From Thalassobium sp. (GTDB taxonomy: Bacteria > Pseudomonadota > Gammaproteobacteria > Pseudomonadales > Oceanobacteraceae): a DNA stretch of 64,000 nucleotides. The notes under the pieces are model-generated. The model was not told the origin of the DNA. It made no database searches and saw nothing but the letters and a program-made list of their open reading frames with translations. Location of the stretch: contig NVUW01000001.1 of the NCBI GenBank assembly GCA_002733205.1, forward strand, positions 744,001 through 808,000, read 5' to 3'. A program made the translations under genes and the position numbers. Shown here in pieces: positions 54,826 to 64,000 of the stretch (positions are counted from its first letter, which is position 1; each line of letters begins with the position of its first letter).

Positions 54826-57723
54826 ATGTCATCATCAAACGCTTTTCGTCACCTCGGCAGCACGCGCGTTGAATCGCTGAATATCGATATTCTTCACTAT
54901 GAGCACATCGCCACCGGTGCGGTGCATTATCATCTGGCTACCGACTACGATGAAAAAGCCTTTATGGTCGCCCTGCGTACCATGCCCCACGATTCCACCG
55001 GGGTGGCGCACATTCTGGAACATACCGCACTGTGCGGCAGCGAGAAGTACCCGGTACGCGATCCTTTTTTTATGATGACGCGCCGCTCGCTGAATACCTT
55101 TATGAATGCCATGACCAGCAGCGACTGGACCGCATATCCCTTTGCGTCCCAGAACGATAAAGACTTCAAAAACCTGCTCGACGTGTATCTGGATGCGGTG
55201 TTTTTCTCGCGTCTGCATGAGCTGGATTTTGCCCAGGAAGGCCATCGCATTGAATTCAGCGAAGAGGGCAATGCCGATTCGCCACTGGAATACAAAGGCG
55301 TGGTGTTCAACGAAATGAAAGGCGCGATGTCGTCCACCGTCAGCCAGTTATGGCAGGGCATCAGCAGCTATCTGTTTCCGACCACAACCTACCACTACAA
55401 CAGCGGTGGTGAACCGGCGGAAATCACCGACCTGACCTATGAGCAACTGGTCAGCTTCTATAAAACCCATTATCACCCATCCAACGCCATCTTTATGACC
55501 TTCGGCAACATGGATGTGAGCGAACTGCACGACACCCTCGAAAGCCAGGCATTGAGCCGCTTTGAACGTCAGGATAAACAATGGCGCGTGGAGCCGGAGA
55601 AACGCTACGCCGCGCCTCTGGCAGTTGAGCAATGCTATGGCATCGACAGCGAAGACCTGAGCGCTCAGACCCACCACGTACTGGGCTGGCTGCTGGGGGA
55701 ATCCACCGATCTGGATGCCCAGCTGGAAGCCCATCTGGTCAGTCAGGTGCTGCTCGACAACAGCGCCTCACCACTGCGCCGCGCGCTGGAAGAAACCGAT
55801 CTGGGCGGCTCACCGTCACCACTGTGCGGGCTGGAAGATTCCAACCGCGAAATGAGTTTTATGTGCGGCATCGAAGGCAGCGAACCGGAACATGCCGAAG
55901 CAACCGAGCAGCTGATTCTCGACACCCTGCAGGCGGTGGCCGATAACGGTGTGGAGCAAAGCATGATCGATGCCGCGCTGCATCAGCTGGAACTGCATCA
56001 GCGTGAAATCGGTGGTGATCACTACCCGTACGGCCTGCAACTTATCTTCAATTCATTACCTGCGGCAACCCATTACGGCGATCCGGCCGCCTTGCTGAAC
56101 CTTGATCCGGCACTGGAACGGCTGCGCAGTAAAGCCAGCCAGCCAGGCTTTATGCAGGAGGCGGTGCAGCGCCTGTTGCTGAACAACCGCCATCGGGTGC
56201 GCTTTACCCTGCGTCCGGACAGTGGCATGAACGATGAAATGAAACGTCTGGAAGAACAACGTCTGGCCGAAATCAAAGCCAATCTGAGCACCGAGCAGAC
56301 TCAGGCCATTCTGGATCAGGCACAGGCTTTAAAAGAACGTCAGGAGCAGGAAGATGATCCGGGTCTGCTGCCGCAGGTGACACTGGCCGACGTGCGCCCG
56401 CAAGTCAGTTACGTGGCGCCAAGTCAGCAACATCAGGACGGACTGCCAGCAACGGAATACGTGGCTGGCACCAACGGCCTGATCTATCAGCAGTTACTGG
56501 CGGACCTGCCGGCTTTCAGTGCCGAGCAGCTGAGCTGGGTGCCATTCTTCACCCAGGCCTGGAGTGAGGTCGGTGCCGGTGGCAACGATTACCTGTACCA
56601 GCAGCAGAAGCAGACCGCAGTGGTAGGCAGCCTTTCAGCCTACGCCAGCCTGAAAGGCAAGGTGGATGACACCAATCAGCTGGAAGGCTATCTGGTGATG
56701 AGCGGCAAGGCACTGACCGCCAAAGCCGATGAATTCAGCGCTTTGATGCAGGAAACCTGGCAGGCCCCCACCTTCACCGAAGAGACCCGCCTGCTGGATC
56801 TGCTGACGCAGGCCAAATCCCGTCGTGAGCAGGGCATTACCGGCAGTGGCCATGGCCTGGCTATGTCCCTGGCGGCGGCACCACTGAACCGCACGGCGAA
56901 TGTTTCCAATGAACTCGGCGGTCTGCCGCAGGTAAAACGCCTGAAAGAACGCCTGCAGCGAGCACAGAAAGAAGGCGCGGGTTTCCTGTCAGCTGCATTG
57001 CAGGATATTTATCAGCAGATTGCCCAGCCACAACAGGCTTTGCTGGTGCATGACGAACAGGGCGCAGCAGCGCACCTGGCCAGTCTGCAGAGTTGCTGGA
57101 CGCCACAGACCGCTGCACCGGCATCAGCGCTGAGCTGGGACATGCCACAAACCGCTACTTACTGGATGGTCGATTCGCAGGTGAACTTCTGCGCCTGGGC
57201 GTTGCCCACCGTCACCATGGATCACGCCGATGCTGCTCCGCTGGCGGTTATGGCCGGGCTGCTGCGCAATGCCTTCCTGCATACCGCCATCCGTGAGCGC
57301 GGTGGTGCCTATGGTGCCGGGGCGACACAGGATTCGGCACTGGGCTGTTTTAAATTCTATTCCTACCGCGACCCACGGGTGGAAGGCACGTTCGCAGACT
57401 TCGCCGCCTCCATTGACTGGTTGCTGGCGCGCAAGAGTGGGGATGATCTGATTGAACAATCGGTACTGGGCCTGATCGGCGGCATGGATCGTCCGGGATC
57501 ACCGGCAGGCGAAGCCAAGCAGAGCTTTCATCAGGACAAAAGCGGACGCAGCAAAGCGCTGCGACAGCAGTTCCGTGAACGGGTACTGGCCACCCAATGG
57601 CACGATGTACAGCGCGTGGCGGAGCAGTACCTGCGCAATCAGCCAGGCAGTAAAGCCGTTATTGCCCCCCGCGGCAGCGATAAGCTGGCCAGCAATCTTG
57701 GTTTAATTGCGAATGATTATTGA
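54826..57723 (+). CDS. M16C metalloprotease, presequence protease (PreP/Cym1) type
   Basis: A 965-residue protein with the inverted zinc motif HILEHTALCG (HxxEH, residues 62-66) and the third ligand Glu about residue 163 in VFNEMKGAMS. The four M16 domains follow, with the inactive second half (AYGAGATQDS near 830) and the linker near 480-530. The LEHTALCGSEKYPVRDPFF wording is the PreP subfamily, which degrades peptides of about 10-65 residues in a closed chamber. No signal peptide at the chosen start (54826), so the enzyme would be cytoplasmic. It has its own terminator and sits alone. An in-frame start at 54766 is less likely. Confidence 0.93.
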   Translation: MSSSNAFRHLGSTRVESLNIDILHYEHIATGAVHYHLATDYDEKAFMVALRTMPHDSTGVAHILEHTALCGSEKYPVRDPFFMMTRRSLNTFMNAMTSSDWTAYPFASQNDKDFKNLLDVYLDAVFFSRLHELDFAQEGHRIEFSEEGNADSPLEYKGVVFNEMKGAMSSTVSQLWQGISSYLFPTTTYHYNSGGEPAEITDLTYEQLVSFYKTHYHPSNAIFMTFGNMDVSELHDTLESQALSRFERQDKQWRVEPEKRYAAPLAVEQCYGIDSEDLSAQTHHVLGWLLGESTDLDAQLEAHLVSQVLLDNSASPLRRALEETDLGGSPSPLCGLEDSNREMSFMCGIEGSEPEHAEATEQLILDTLQAVADNGVEQSMIDAALHQLELHQREIGGDHYPYGLQLIFNSLPAATHYGDPAALLNLDPALERLRSKASQPGFMQEAVQRLLLNNRHRVRFTLRPDSGMNDEMKRLEEQRLAEIKANLSTEQTQAILDQAQALKERQEQEDDPGLLPQVTLADVRPQVSYVAPSQQHQDGLPATEYVAGTNGLIYQQLLADLPAFSAEQLSWVPFFTQAWSEVGAGGNDYLYQQQKQTAVVGSLSAYASLKGKVDDTNQLEGYLVMSGKALTAKADEFSALMQETWQAPTFTEETRLLDLLTQAKSRREQGITGSGHGLAMSLAAAPLNRTANVSNELGGLPQVKRLKERLQRAQKEGAGFLSAALQDIYQQIAQPQQALLVHDEQGAAAHLASLQSCWTPQTAAPASALSWDMPQTATYWMVDSQVNFCAWALPTVTMDHADAAPLAVMAGLLRNAFLHTAIRERGGAYGAGATQDSALGCFKFYSYRDPRVEGTFADFAASIDWLLARKSGDDLIEQSVLGLIGGMDRPGSPAGEAKQSFHQDKSGRSKALRQQFRERVLATQWHDVQRVAEQYLRNQPGSKAVIAPRGSDKLASNLGLIANDY

Positions 57724-57732
57724 TTGATTGCC

Positions 57733-57762
57733 AAGCCGGCGGCATAATGCAGCCGGCTTTTT
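57733..57762 (+). terminator. Terminator after the M16 protease gene
   Basis: AAGCCGGC (57733-57740), 11-base loop, GCCGGCTT with five T. Confidence 0.9.
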
Positions 57763-57863
57763 GCTTCAACTCGTTTAGTGGCATTCAGTTAACGTTAATA
57801 CAACGCCGTTAGACTCTTTCCCCACGAGATACCACTTCACATTGACAGGGACAACGACCGGTC

Positions 57864-58655
57864 ATGAAAACTCCGCACACCATCGCCGCCTTGCTGTTAA
57901 GCAGCACATTGAGCGTCCAGGCTGATAACTTAACCAGCGCCCAGGGGCAGATCAGCGCCACCGACCAAAGCGGCCGCAGCAGCCAGCAGAATGTTGAAAA
58001 ACTGGATGATCAGACTCAGCAATTACTGACTGAATATCGCCAGTTACGTGCCGAAACTGAGCAACTGAGCCTCTACAACCGCCAGATGGCCGCCATTGTG
58101 TATAACCAGGACAAAGAACTGGAATCGCTGGCGCGTCAGATTACCGAAATTGAGCGCACTGAGCGTGGCATTCTGCCGCTCATGAGCCGCATGCTTGATT
58201 CTCTGGAGCAGTTTGTGGCGCTGGATACACCGTTCCTGCCGCAGGAGCGCAGCGCCCGCATTGCATTGCTGAAAGACTTACTGACCCGTGCCGATGTCAC
58301 CGTGTCGGAAAAATTCCGCCGCGTGCTCGAAGCGTATCAGGTGGAAGTGGATTACGGCCGCAACATCGAAGCCTATCGTGGCCAGATGGATAACATTTCC
58401 TACGACTTCCTGCGCGTTGGCCGCCTGGCCCTGTATCGCATCAGCAATGATGGTCAGCATGCCTGGCTATGGCACAAGGGTGAAAGCCAATGGCTGGCGC
58501 TGGATGACGGCTACATGCGAGACCTGCGCAAAGCGTTAAAAGTGGCCCAGCAGATTGCTGCGCCGGAGCTGATGGTGCTGCCATTACCCACTCAGGCCTC
58601 TCTTAAGTCTGTAACGACAACACCCACCGCTCAACAGAAGGGGGCGCAACAATGA
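57864..58655 (+). CDS. DUF3450 periplasmic coiled-coil protein of a TonB system
   Basis: A 263-residue protein with a signal peptide (cut after VQA). Residues 40-115 form a coiled coil (QQLLTEYRQLRAETEQLSLY, then LARQITEIERTERG), followed by LMSRMLDSLEQFVALDTPFL and a C-terminal part with WLWHKGESQWLALDDGYMRD. This is DUF3450, always found before a TolQ-like and ExbBD-TonB set in Vibrio, Shewanella and relatives. It overlaps the next gene by four bases. It probably forms a periplasmic complex with the TolQ-like protein's N-terminal extension; this is family inference. Confidence 0.88.
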   Translation: MKTPHTIAALLLSSTLSVQADNLTSAQGQISATDQSGRSSQQNVEKLDDQTQQLLTEYRQLRAETEQLSLYNRQMAAIVYNQDKELESLARQITEIERTERGILPLMSRMLDSLEQFVALDTPFLPQERSARIALLKDLLTRADVTVSEKFRRVLEAYQVEVDYGRNIEAYRGQMDNISYDFLRVGRLALYRISNDGQHAWLWHKGESQWLALDDGYMRDLRKALKVAQQIAAPELMVLPLPTQASLKSVTTTPTAQQKGAQQ

Positions 58656-60067
58656 TGCGTTTACTGTCCTCGGCTGCACTCCCTGTGTTATTTGGGATCA
58701 CTTTCAGCGCCAGCGTGTTAGCGGAAGGCACTGCTGCACCTGCCACTCCGGCGGCCGATCCATTAGCCAAGCTGCTGAGTCAGATCGGCACATACAGCCG
58801 TGAAGAAGCCGCACAAAACAAGGCCCGTGAAGCCAGATTCCTCAATGACCTGAATACCCAGAAGCGCATGCTGAGCGATGCTCGCGCAGCCCTTAAGCGT
58901 GAACAGCAACTGGCCGACTCGCTTAAAGATCGCTTCGACAATAACGAGCAGGCCCTCACCGAACGCGAAGAAGAGTTGCGTTTGCGGGTGGGCAATCTGG
59001 GTGAAATGTTTGGCGTAGTGCGTCAGGTAGCCAACGATCTGAACACTGTCCTGGCCGACAGCCTGACCTCGGTAGAAATTCCTGAGCGCAAAGCCGATCT
59101 GAACAAACTGGCTGAAGCCAAAGAACTGCCCAATATCGCCGAACTGGAAGCGTTATGGTTCAGCCTGCAGCAAGAGATGACTATTAACGGTGCCGTGTCG
59201 TCGTTCGAGAGCGTTGTGATTGGTGCCGATGGCAAGCCACAGACGCGCAACGTGACCCGTCTTGGCGTATTCAATGCCGTGGATGACAGTGGCTATCTGG
59301 CTTATGACGCCGAACTGAAACAACTGCAGATGCTGGGCCGTCAGCCGGGTGCGGCGGATATGATTCCTGATTGGCTGAACTCTAATGCGGCCGTCGCGCC
59401 TTTTGCACTGGACCCAAGCCGCGGTGCTTTGCTGAACCTGTCACTGGAAAGCCCGGACTTGCTGGAGCGGGTGCAGCAGGGTGCTCTGGTGGGTTACATC
59501 ATTATCGGCCTGGGGCTGATTGGTCTGGCATTAGCCGGCTGGCGTTTGCTGGTACTGGGCAGCATCGGACGCAAAGTGCGCCAGCAACTGGATAACATCG
59601 ACACCGCATCCGGGGATAACCCGCTGGGGCGTGTGCTGGCCAGTTATCGTGATCTGCCACAGCCACTGGATGTGGATGTGCTGGAAGCCAAAATGGATGA
59701 GGCGGTTCTGCGCGAGCTGCCGGCACTGGAACGTGGTCAGACCATTATCAAACTGTTTGCCGGTATTGCCCCGTTACTGGGTCTGCTGGGGACGGTGACC
59801 GGCATGATCGCAACGTTCCAGGCAATCACCAACTTTGGCACCGGCGATCCGAAGCTGATGGCTTCCGGCATTTCCCAGGCACTGATCACGACGGTGCTGG
59901 GCCTGCTGGCTGCAATCCCTCTGCTGTTGGCACACAACTGGGTGGCATCACGCAGCAAAGCTCTGATTCAGCTGCTGGATGAACAGTCCGCCGGATTGAT
60001 TGCGCAGGCGCTGGAAAGCCGCGCCAACAGTGCCAACAACGCAAACAAGACACCAAAAGGCAACTGA
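58652..60067 (+). CDS. TolQ/ExbB-like proton channel protein with long periplasmic N-terminal domain (TtpC-like)
   Basis: A 471-residue protein. It has a signal peptide (cut near VLAEG), a coiled-coil region (about 40-130: AQNKAREARFLNDLNTQKRM and AALKREQQLADSLKDRF), and then the MotA/TolQ/ExbB channel part from about 275 on, with membrane segments near 285 (VGYIIIGLGLIGLALAGWRL), 375 (IAPLLGLLGTVTGMIATFQA) and 420 (ALITTVLGLLAAIPLLLAH). Fusion of a periplasmic domain with a channel is the TtpC form of the third TonB system in vibrios. Overlaps the DUF3450 gene (ATGATG, start 58652 or 58655). Confidence 0.9.
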   Translation: MMRLLSSAALPVLFGITFSASVLAEGTAAPATPAADPLAKLLSQIGTYSREEAAQNKAREARFLNDLNTQKRMLSDARAALKREQQLADSLKDRFDNNEQALTEREEELRLRVGNLGEMFGVVRQVANDLNTVLADSLTSVEIPERKADLNKLAEAKELPNIAELEALWFSLQQEMTINGAVSSFESVVIGADGKPQTRNVTRLGVFNAVDDSGYLAYDAELKQLQMLGRQPGAADMIPDWLNSNAAVAPFALDPSRGALLNLSLESPDLLERVQQGALVGYIIIGLGLIGLALAGWRLLVLGSIGRKVRQQLDNIDTASGDNPLGRVLASYRDLPQPLDVDVLEAKMDEAVLRELPALERGQTIIKLFAGIAPLLGLLGTVTGMIATFQAITNFGTGDPKLMASGISQALITTVLGLLAAIPLLLAHNWVASRSKALIQLLDEQSAGLIAQALESRANSANNANKTPKGN

Positions 60068-60068
60068 G

Positions 60069-60572
60069 ATGCAGTGGCTGCTGGATTTTATGGCCCAGGG
60101 CGGGCCGGTACTCTACGGCATACTGGTGCTGTGTGTACTGCTCTGGAGCCTGATCATTGAGCGCTTGTGGTTTTTCTACCGCGAACTGCCGCGCCTTAAC
60201 CGGGCGCTGGCTGAGCGCTGGGCACAGCGCAGCGAACACCAGAGCTGGACGGCGCGCAAAATCCGAACGGCCTGGCTCAGCCAGCAAAAACAAGCGACAC
60301 AGCAATATTTATCACTGGTCGGCATTCTGATCGCCATCTGCCCGTTAATGGGTTTGCTGGGCACGGTAACCGGCATGGTCAGCGTGTTTGATGTGCTGGC
60401 CGTCACCGGTACCGGTAATGCGCGGGCCATGGCATCGGGCATTTCTCAGGCAACCATTCCGACCATGGCCGGATTGGTCGTGGCTCTGACCGGCTTGTAC
60501 TTTCGCACCCGGTTTAAACGTTTAAGTGAGCGCGGCGTGCATCAGCTCGCCGAATGGCTACCGACCGACTGA
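60069..60572 (+). CDS. exbB: ExbB-type channel protein
   Basis: A 167-residue inner-membrane protein with three hydrophobic segments: GPVLYGILVLCVLLWSLIIE (about 12-31), the pair LVGILIAICPLMGLLGTVTG with MVSVFDVLAVTG, and TIPTMAGLVVALTGLYFRTR. It powers TonB together with ExbD using the proton gradient. Start at 60069 is one base after the upstream stop; a frame from 60000 is a shadow. It is the short second member of the TolQ-like/ExbB pair of this locus. Confidence 0.93.
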   Translation: MQWLLDFMAQGGPVLYGILVLCVLLWSLIIERLWFFYRELPRLNRALAERWAQRSEHQSWTARKIRTAWLSQQKQATQQYLSLVGILIAICPLMGLLGTVTGMVSVFDVLAVTGTGNARAMASGISQATIPTMAGLVVALTGLYFRTRFKRLSERGVHQLAEWLPTD

Positions 60573-60591
60573 ATTATACGGATTATTAGTT

Positions 60592-60999
60592 ATGGCACGT
60601 CGTCACACCGATAGTGAAGCCGATGGCAACGATATCGACATCACCCCGATGCTGGATATCGTCTTTATCATGCTGATCTTTTTTATTGTTACGACCTCTT
60701 TTGTAAAAGAAAGCGGTGTAACCGTCAGCCGTCCCAGCGCACAAACGGCGGAAGAGAAAAAGGGCAGTAATATTCTGGTCGCCATTCGCGCCAATGGTGA
60801 AATCTGGATCGACCGCCGCGCCATTGATGTGCGCGCGGTACGCCCGAATATTGAGCGCATGAAAGCAGAAAACCCCGAAGGGGCCGTGATCATTCAGGCT
60901 GACGAGTACTCGCCGACCGGCCTGCTGGTGAAGGTGATGGATCAGGTGCGCCTGGCCGGCATCAGCAATATCTCCATTTCTGCAGAGGCCGCTAACTGA
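60592..60999 (+). CDS. exbD: ExbD-type protein
   Basis: A 135-residue protein with the single membrane helix IDITPMLDIVFIMLIFFIVT (about 15-34, including the proton-carrying Asp) and the periplasmic domain ending LAGISNISISAEA. It works with ExbB to energise TonB. The ATG overlaps the tonB start region; ATG at 60592 is the first after TTAGTT. Confidence 0.95.
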   Translation: MARRHTDSEADGNDIDITPMLDIVFIMLIFFIVTTSFVKESGVTVSRPSAQTAEEKKGSNILVAIRANGEIWIDRRAIDVRAVRPNIERMKAENPEGAVIIQADEYSPTGLLVKVMDQVRLAGISNISISAEAAN

Positions 61000-61619
61000 T
61001 GCCACGTCTGGCCATAGCCTTATTGCTGGCCTGCGGCGTCAGTCTCGGATTGTTCTGGGCGATGCACCAGATGGTGTCTGGTCCGGGTGAATTGAAGCGC
61101 GATCATCGCGACAACACCTACATCGACTTTGTGCGCTTAAAACAGGAAAGCAAAACCCAGCTGAAAGAACGCCGAAAGCAGGAGCCGCCGAAGCCGAAAA
61201 AGCCACAACTGCCGAAAGAATCGGTGGCTGAGCAAAATACACCGATGCAACAACTGCCTTTTAATATGCCGGACGTAAATCCTGATTTATCGCTGGCACA
61301 AAGCTCATTGCTGGGTGATGCCGTGGTCGGGATGGGCTTTGGCGACACCGACGTTATCCCGCTGGTGCGGATGAATGCGGTGTATCCGCAAAAAGCGGTG
61401 CGGCAGAAAATCGAAGGCTATGTGGTTGCTCGTTTGTCGATCAACCCGGAAGGCACCGTCGACGATGTGGAAATTATCGAAGCGGAACCGCGCGGCGTGT
61501 TTGAACGTGAAGCCATTCGCGCACTGTACAAATACAAGTTCAAGCCAAAAATGGCCGATGGCCGCCCGGTTGCACAGCAGGCAACTCAGACCATCGAATT
61601 TAAATTGGGTAGTTCCTGA
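60999..61619 (+). CDS. tonB: TonB energy transducer
   Basis: A 206-residue protein with an N-terminal membrane anchor (LAIALLLACGVSLGLFWAMH, about 4-23), a Lys/Pro-rich linker (KQEPPKPKKPQLPKES, about 62-77) and the C-terminal TonB domain (YPQKAVRQKIEGYVVARLSI, about 130-149, then FKPKMADGRPVAQQATQT). It spans the periplasm to open TonB-dependent outer-membrane receptors. No such receptor is encoded in the window. The start overlaps the exbD stop by one base. Confidence 0.95.
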   Translation: MPRLAIALLLACGVSLGLFWAMHQMVSGPGELKRDHRDNTYIDFVRLKQESKTQLKERRKQEPPKPKKPQLPKESVAEQNTPMQQLPFNMPDVNPDLSLAQSSLLGDAVVGMGFGDTDVIPLVRMNAVYPQKAVRQKIEGYVVARLSINPEGTVDDVEIIEAEPRGVFEREAIRALYKYKFKPKMADGRPVAQQATQTIEFKLGSS

Positions 61620-62887
61620 TGCGTTTTCTTATTGCACTGCTGCTAAGCACGCTGACCTCGCTGATCTGGGCGGCGAATAACAGCCTGTCGCCGTCGACTT
61701 ACGAAGAACTTAATGCCATCCAGGAACAACTGGCGGCGCAGCAATACCGCGAAGCCGAAGAAGCCTTACTGGAACTGGAAGACGATTTAAACCCAGGCTT
61801 CGGCCTGGCACTGACCTACCAGTTGCATGGTCAGCTGAATCTGCTGCAGGAAAAAAACAAAGAAGCCATGCTCTGGTACAGCAAGGCGCTGGCGTTAAAT
61901 GTACTGGCTCCGGCGCAGGAATCCGCACTGTCGACCACCATTGCCCAATTGCATCTGGCTGCTGAGAATAATAACGCAGCTATTGCCGAGCTTGAGCCGC
62001 GTCTGAATAACATTCTGTCACTGGAGAAAGACAAGAACAGCGATAAAAAACGCGGCACTGACGACAAGCCAGTCGATTGGATTCAGCCGTTGAGCTTTAT
62101 TACACTGGCATCGGCGTATCAGCTGGAGAAAAACTACGCAGCGTCCGTTCCCTGGCTGATTCGTGGTATTGAGCGGGCACGCAGTCGCGGCGACCAACCG
62201 AAAGAAAATTGGCTACAGATGCTGATGGCCGGTCATTATCAGCAGAAATCGTATGCGAAAACCGCCGCAGTCCTCGATGACTTGCTGCGTATTAATCCTG
62301 GCAAAGAAGATTATTGGCAGCAGCAGGCTGCGGTTTATCAGCTATTGGAGCAACCTGCGCTGGCGTTGCGTACGCTGGAGTTGGGGTATGCCGCAGATTA
62401 TCTGAAAAAACCCGACAGTATTCTGCTGCTGGTGCAGCTGTTAATCAGCGAAAACATTCCCGAGCGCGCCGGACGCATTTTACAGGCGCACTTACAGGAT
62501 CAGAGTGTCGAATTAAGCGAGCGCAATTGGCGGGTGCTGGCCGCGGCCTGGCAGCAAGGGCGCGAGCGCGATAAGGCTGTTGCGGCTATGCGCGAAGCCA
62601 GCACATTTATGGATGATGGCAGCCTGCTGTATCGCGCAGCGCAAATGCAGCAGCAAAATGCCCAATACCAAACAGCGCTGACCGATGCTGAAGCCGCGCT
62701 GAAAAAAGGCCTGTCCGAACGGGATAAACCGCGGGCGTTCATGCTGGCCGGCAGCTGCGCTTACGAACTGAACGACTACACGACCGCCCGGCGTTATTTT
62801 CAGCAAGCGCTGACACTGGCCGACGTCGCAGCCAATGCTCGGGTATGGCTGGAATACCTGGATGCGCTGGAGCAGTATCCGGGCTGA
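61619..62887 (+). CDS. TPR-repeat periplasmic protein of the TonB system
   Basis: A 422-residue protein with a signal peptide (cut after LIWAA) and tetratricopeptide-like helices throughout: EQLAAQQYREAEEALLELED (about 36-55), LLQEKNKEAMLWYSKALAL (about 76-94) and DYTTARRYFQQALTLADVAA (near the end). TPR proteins follow tonB in Vibrio and Shewanella loci of this type and may connect the complex to outer-membrane or cargo proteins. It overlaps tonB by one base and is last in the operon. Confidence 0.87.
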   Translation: MRFLIALLLSTLTSLIWAANNSLSPSTYEELNAIQEQLAAQQYREAEEALLELEDDLNPGFGLALTYQLHGQLNLLQEKNKEAMLWYSKALALNVLAPAQESALSTTIAQLHLAAENNNAAIAELEPRLNNILSLEKDKNSDKKRGTDDKPVDWIQPLSFITLASAYQLEKNYAASVPWLIRGIERARSRGDQPKENWLQMLMAGHYQQKSYAKTAAVLDDLLRINPGKEDYWQQQAAVYQLLEQPALALRTLELGYAADYLKKPDSILLLVQLLISENIPERAGRILQAHLQDQSVELSERNWRVLAAAWQQGRERDKAVAAMREASTFMDDGSLLYRAAQMQQQNAQYQTALTDAEAALKKGLSERDKPRAFMLAGSCAYELNDYTTARRYFQQALTLADVAANARVWLEYLDALEQYPG

Positions 62888-62910
62888 TCCTGGTCATGCG
62901 GATTTAAATA

Positions 62911-62937
62911 AAAAACGGCGCATAAAGCGCCGTTTTT
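62911..62937. terminator. Bidirectional terminator between the TPR gene and xthA
   Basis: A5 CGGCGC, ATAAA, GCGCCG T5. Confidence 0.92.
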
Positions 62938-62958
62938 ATTGCCGGAGATAAAACCCGC

Positions 62959-63771
62959 TCAGGAAAAGGTCGCCCAGATCGGTGCATGGTCTGACGGTTT
63001 TTCCAATCCACGAATATCGTAACTGACACCGGCGGCGGTGCATTCTTCATAGACCGCAGGCGTCACCAGGATATGGTCGATACGCAGTCCGCGCTTGGGT
63101 TCGTCATCAAAACCTTTGGAGCGGTAATCAAACCAGCTGAACGTATCGTTGCTGGCCGGGTAATGTTTGCGATAGGTATCCTGCAATCCCCAGCCCAGCA
63201 AGCGCTGATACCATTCGCGCTCTTCCGGCAGGAAGCTGCATTTACCGGTTTTCAGCCAGCGCTTACGGTTCGGTTCGCCGATGCCGATATCGGTATCTTC
63301 CGGTGAAATATTCATGTCGCCCATCACAACCACCCGGTCGGCCGGGGTGAAGTTTTCATCCAGATAACGCTGCAGGTCGGCGTAGAATTTTTCTTTGGCC
63401 GGGAATTTGGTTTCGTGATCGCGGCTTTCACCCTGCGGGAAGTAGCCATTCAGAACATCCCAGACTTTGCCGTTTATTTCGTAGCGCGCGTGGATAATGC
63501 GTTTCTGCGCTTCGGCGTCATCCCAGGGCCAGCCTTTCTGCACAAAGACCGGTGCAGTTTTGCTTAACAACGCCACACCGTAATGGCCCTTCTGGCCAAA
63601 AAACTCAACATGAAATCCCAGCGCCTGAATATCCGCCAGTGGAAATTCAGCATCCTGAACTTTGGTTTCCTGCAGGCCAAGAATATCCGGGTCAAGCTGG
63701 TCGCGAATGGCTTCCAGTTGGTGGGGGCGGGCGCGTACGCCATTAATGTTGAAGCTGATTATCGTGGTCAT
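62959..63771 (-). CDS. xthA: Exodeoxyribonuclease III XthA
   Basis: A 270-residue AP endonuclease and 3'-5' exonuclease for base excision repair. [20 protein letters not shown] at the start, LQETKVQD (Glu about 34), [22 protein letters not shown] (about 150-162), LRIDHILVT and [12 protein letters not shown] (His near the end) complete the exo III pattern. Start set at 63771; the frame to 63903 has residues unlike the family. Convergent with the TPR gene. Confidence 0.95.
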   Translation of the reverse strand: MTTIISFNINGVRARPHQLEAIRDQLDPDILGLQETKVQDAEFPLADIQALGFHVEFFGQKGHYGVALLSKTAPVFVQKGWPWDDAEAQKRIIHARYEINGKVWDVLNGYFPQGESRDHETKFPAKEKFYADLQRYLDENFTPADRVVVMGDMNISPEDTDIGIGEPNRKRWLKTGKCSFLPEEREWYQRLLGWGLQDTYRKHYPASNDTFSWFDYRSKGFDDEPKRGLRIDHILVTPAVYEECTAAGVSYDIRGLEKPSDHAPIWATFS

Positions 63772-64000
63772 AAACCCATCCTGAAGCAGTAGCCTGAAAT
63801 CATAAGTCGAAGTGACGATAAAGATGTAAAAAATGAAGGCCGTATCATAGCAGCGCCAGACCATCAGGTCAGGCGCTGCCTGCATTCTGTTACTGCTGGA
63901 CAAAAAACGCCCAGGTGCAAACCTTCAGCAGCGACACAGGTTGGGTGATCAGACAAAATCACTACACTGGGCGGCATAATTTTTCACCGGCCTGTCCGGC
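63772..64000. other. Intergenic segment at the window end
   Basis: About 230 bases with no recognised gene, RNA or repeat. It must hold the xthA promoter. The neighbour upstream of xthA is outside the window. Confidence 0.4.

Overview
The window is chromosomal DNA of a gammaproteobacterium. Gene content and gene order (plsX-fabD-fabG-acpP-fabF-pabC-mltG-tmk-holB-pilZ, rne divergent from rluC, ppsA divergent from ppsR, a gntR-prpB-prpC-acnD-prpF methylcitrate operon) look most like marine Oceanospirillales relatives of Pseudomonas, such as the Thalassolituus or Oceanobacter group. That placement is inference from gene order and protein style; no rRNA is present. Base composition is even, coding density is high, and no tRNA, rRNA, CRISPR array or prophage was seen.

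Layout. 0-2 kb: the 3' end of hrpA. 2-4.7 kb: a four-gene operon for a ribosomally made, post-translationally modified copper-binding peptide (HvfA type, ten EGKCG motifs), its DUF692 multinuclear iron oxidase, a DUF2063 partner and a DoxX membrane protein, behind a probable ECF-sigma promoter. 4.8-7.9 kb: mlaA, a DAHP synthase, a DUF72 protein and a tiny HTH protein. 8-11.6 kb: sulfur assimilation (TSUP permease, cysB, cysH) and thrH. 11.6-13 kb: pabB. 13.4-21.3 kb: a surface or secretion cluster resembling the poorly understood fil (putative pilus system) genes of Acinetobacter: two tandem FilA-like secreted proteins, a C39-fold peptidase, two outer-membrane barrels, a periplasmic MalM-like protein and an alpha/beta hydrolase. 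21.4-26.9 kb: ppsR, ppsA, a hydrolase, an NAD(P)-binding oxidoreductase and rraA.

26.9-27.5 kb: a 568-bp non-autonomous element with IS4-like ends and a 12-bp target duplication, inserted exactly into the bidirectional terminator between rraA and a flavoprotein gene. 29-35.9 kb: methylcitrate cycle operon with GntR operator palindromes and two terminator-like hairpins inside the operon. 35.9-41.2 kb: a periplasmic protein of unknown function and RNase E with a long Arg/Asn-rich tail. 41.7-53.5 kb: rluC, a HAD phosphatase, a signal-peptide-peptidase-like protease, then the yceD-rpmF-plsX and fatty-acid synthesis run, ending with DNA replication genes and pilZ. 53.5-57.7 kb: an aminotransferase and a large M16 protease. 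57.9-62.9 kb: an energised TonB system (DUF3450, fused TolQ-like protein, ExbB, ExbD, TonB, TPR protein). 63-63.8 kb: xthA.

The least explained parts are the fil-like cluster, the metallophore operon and the palindromic IS4-type element. Function in the fil-like cluster is inferred only from family resemblance.
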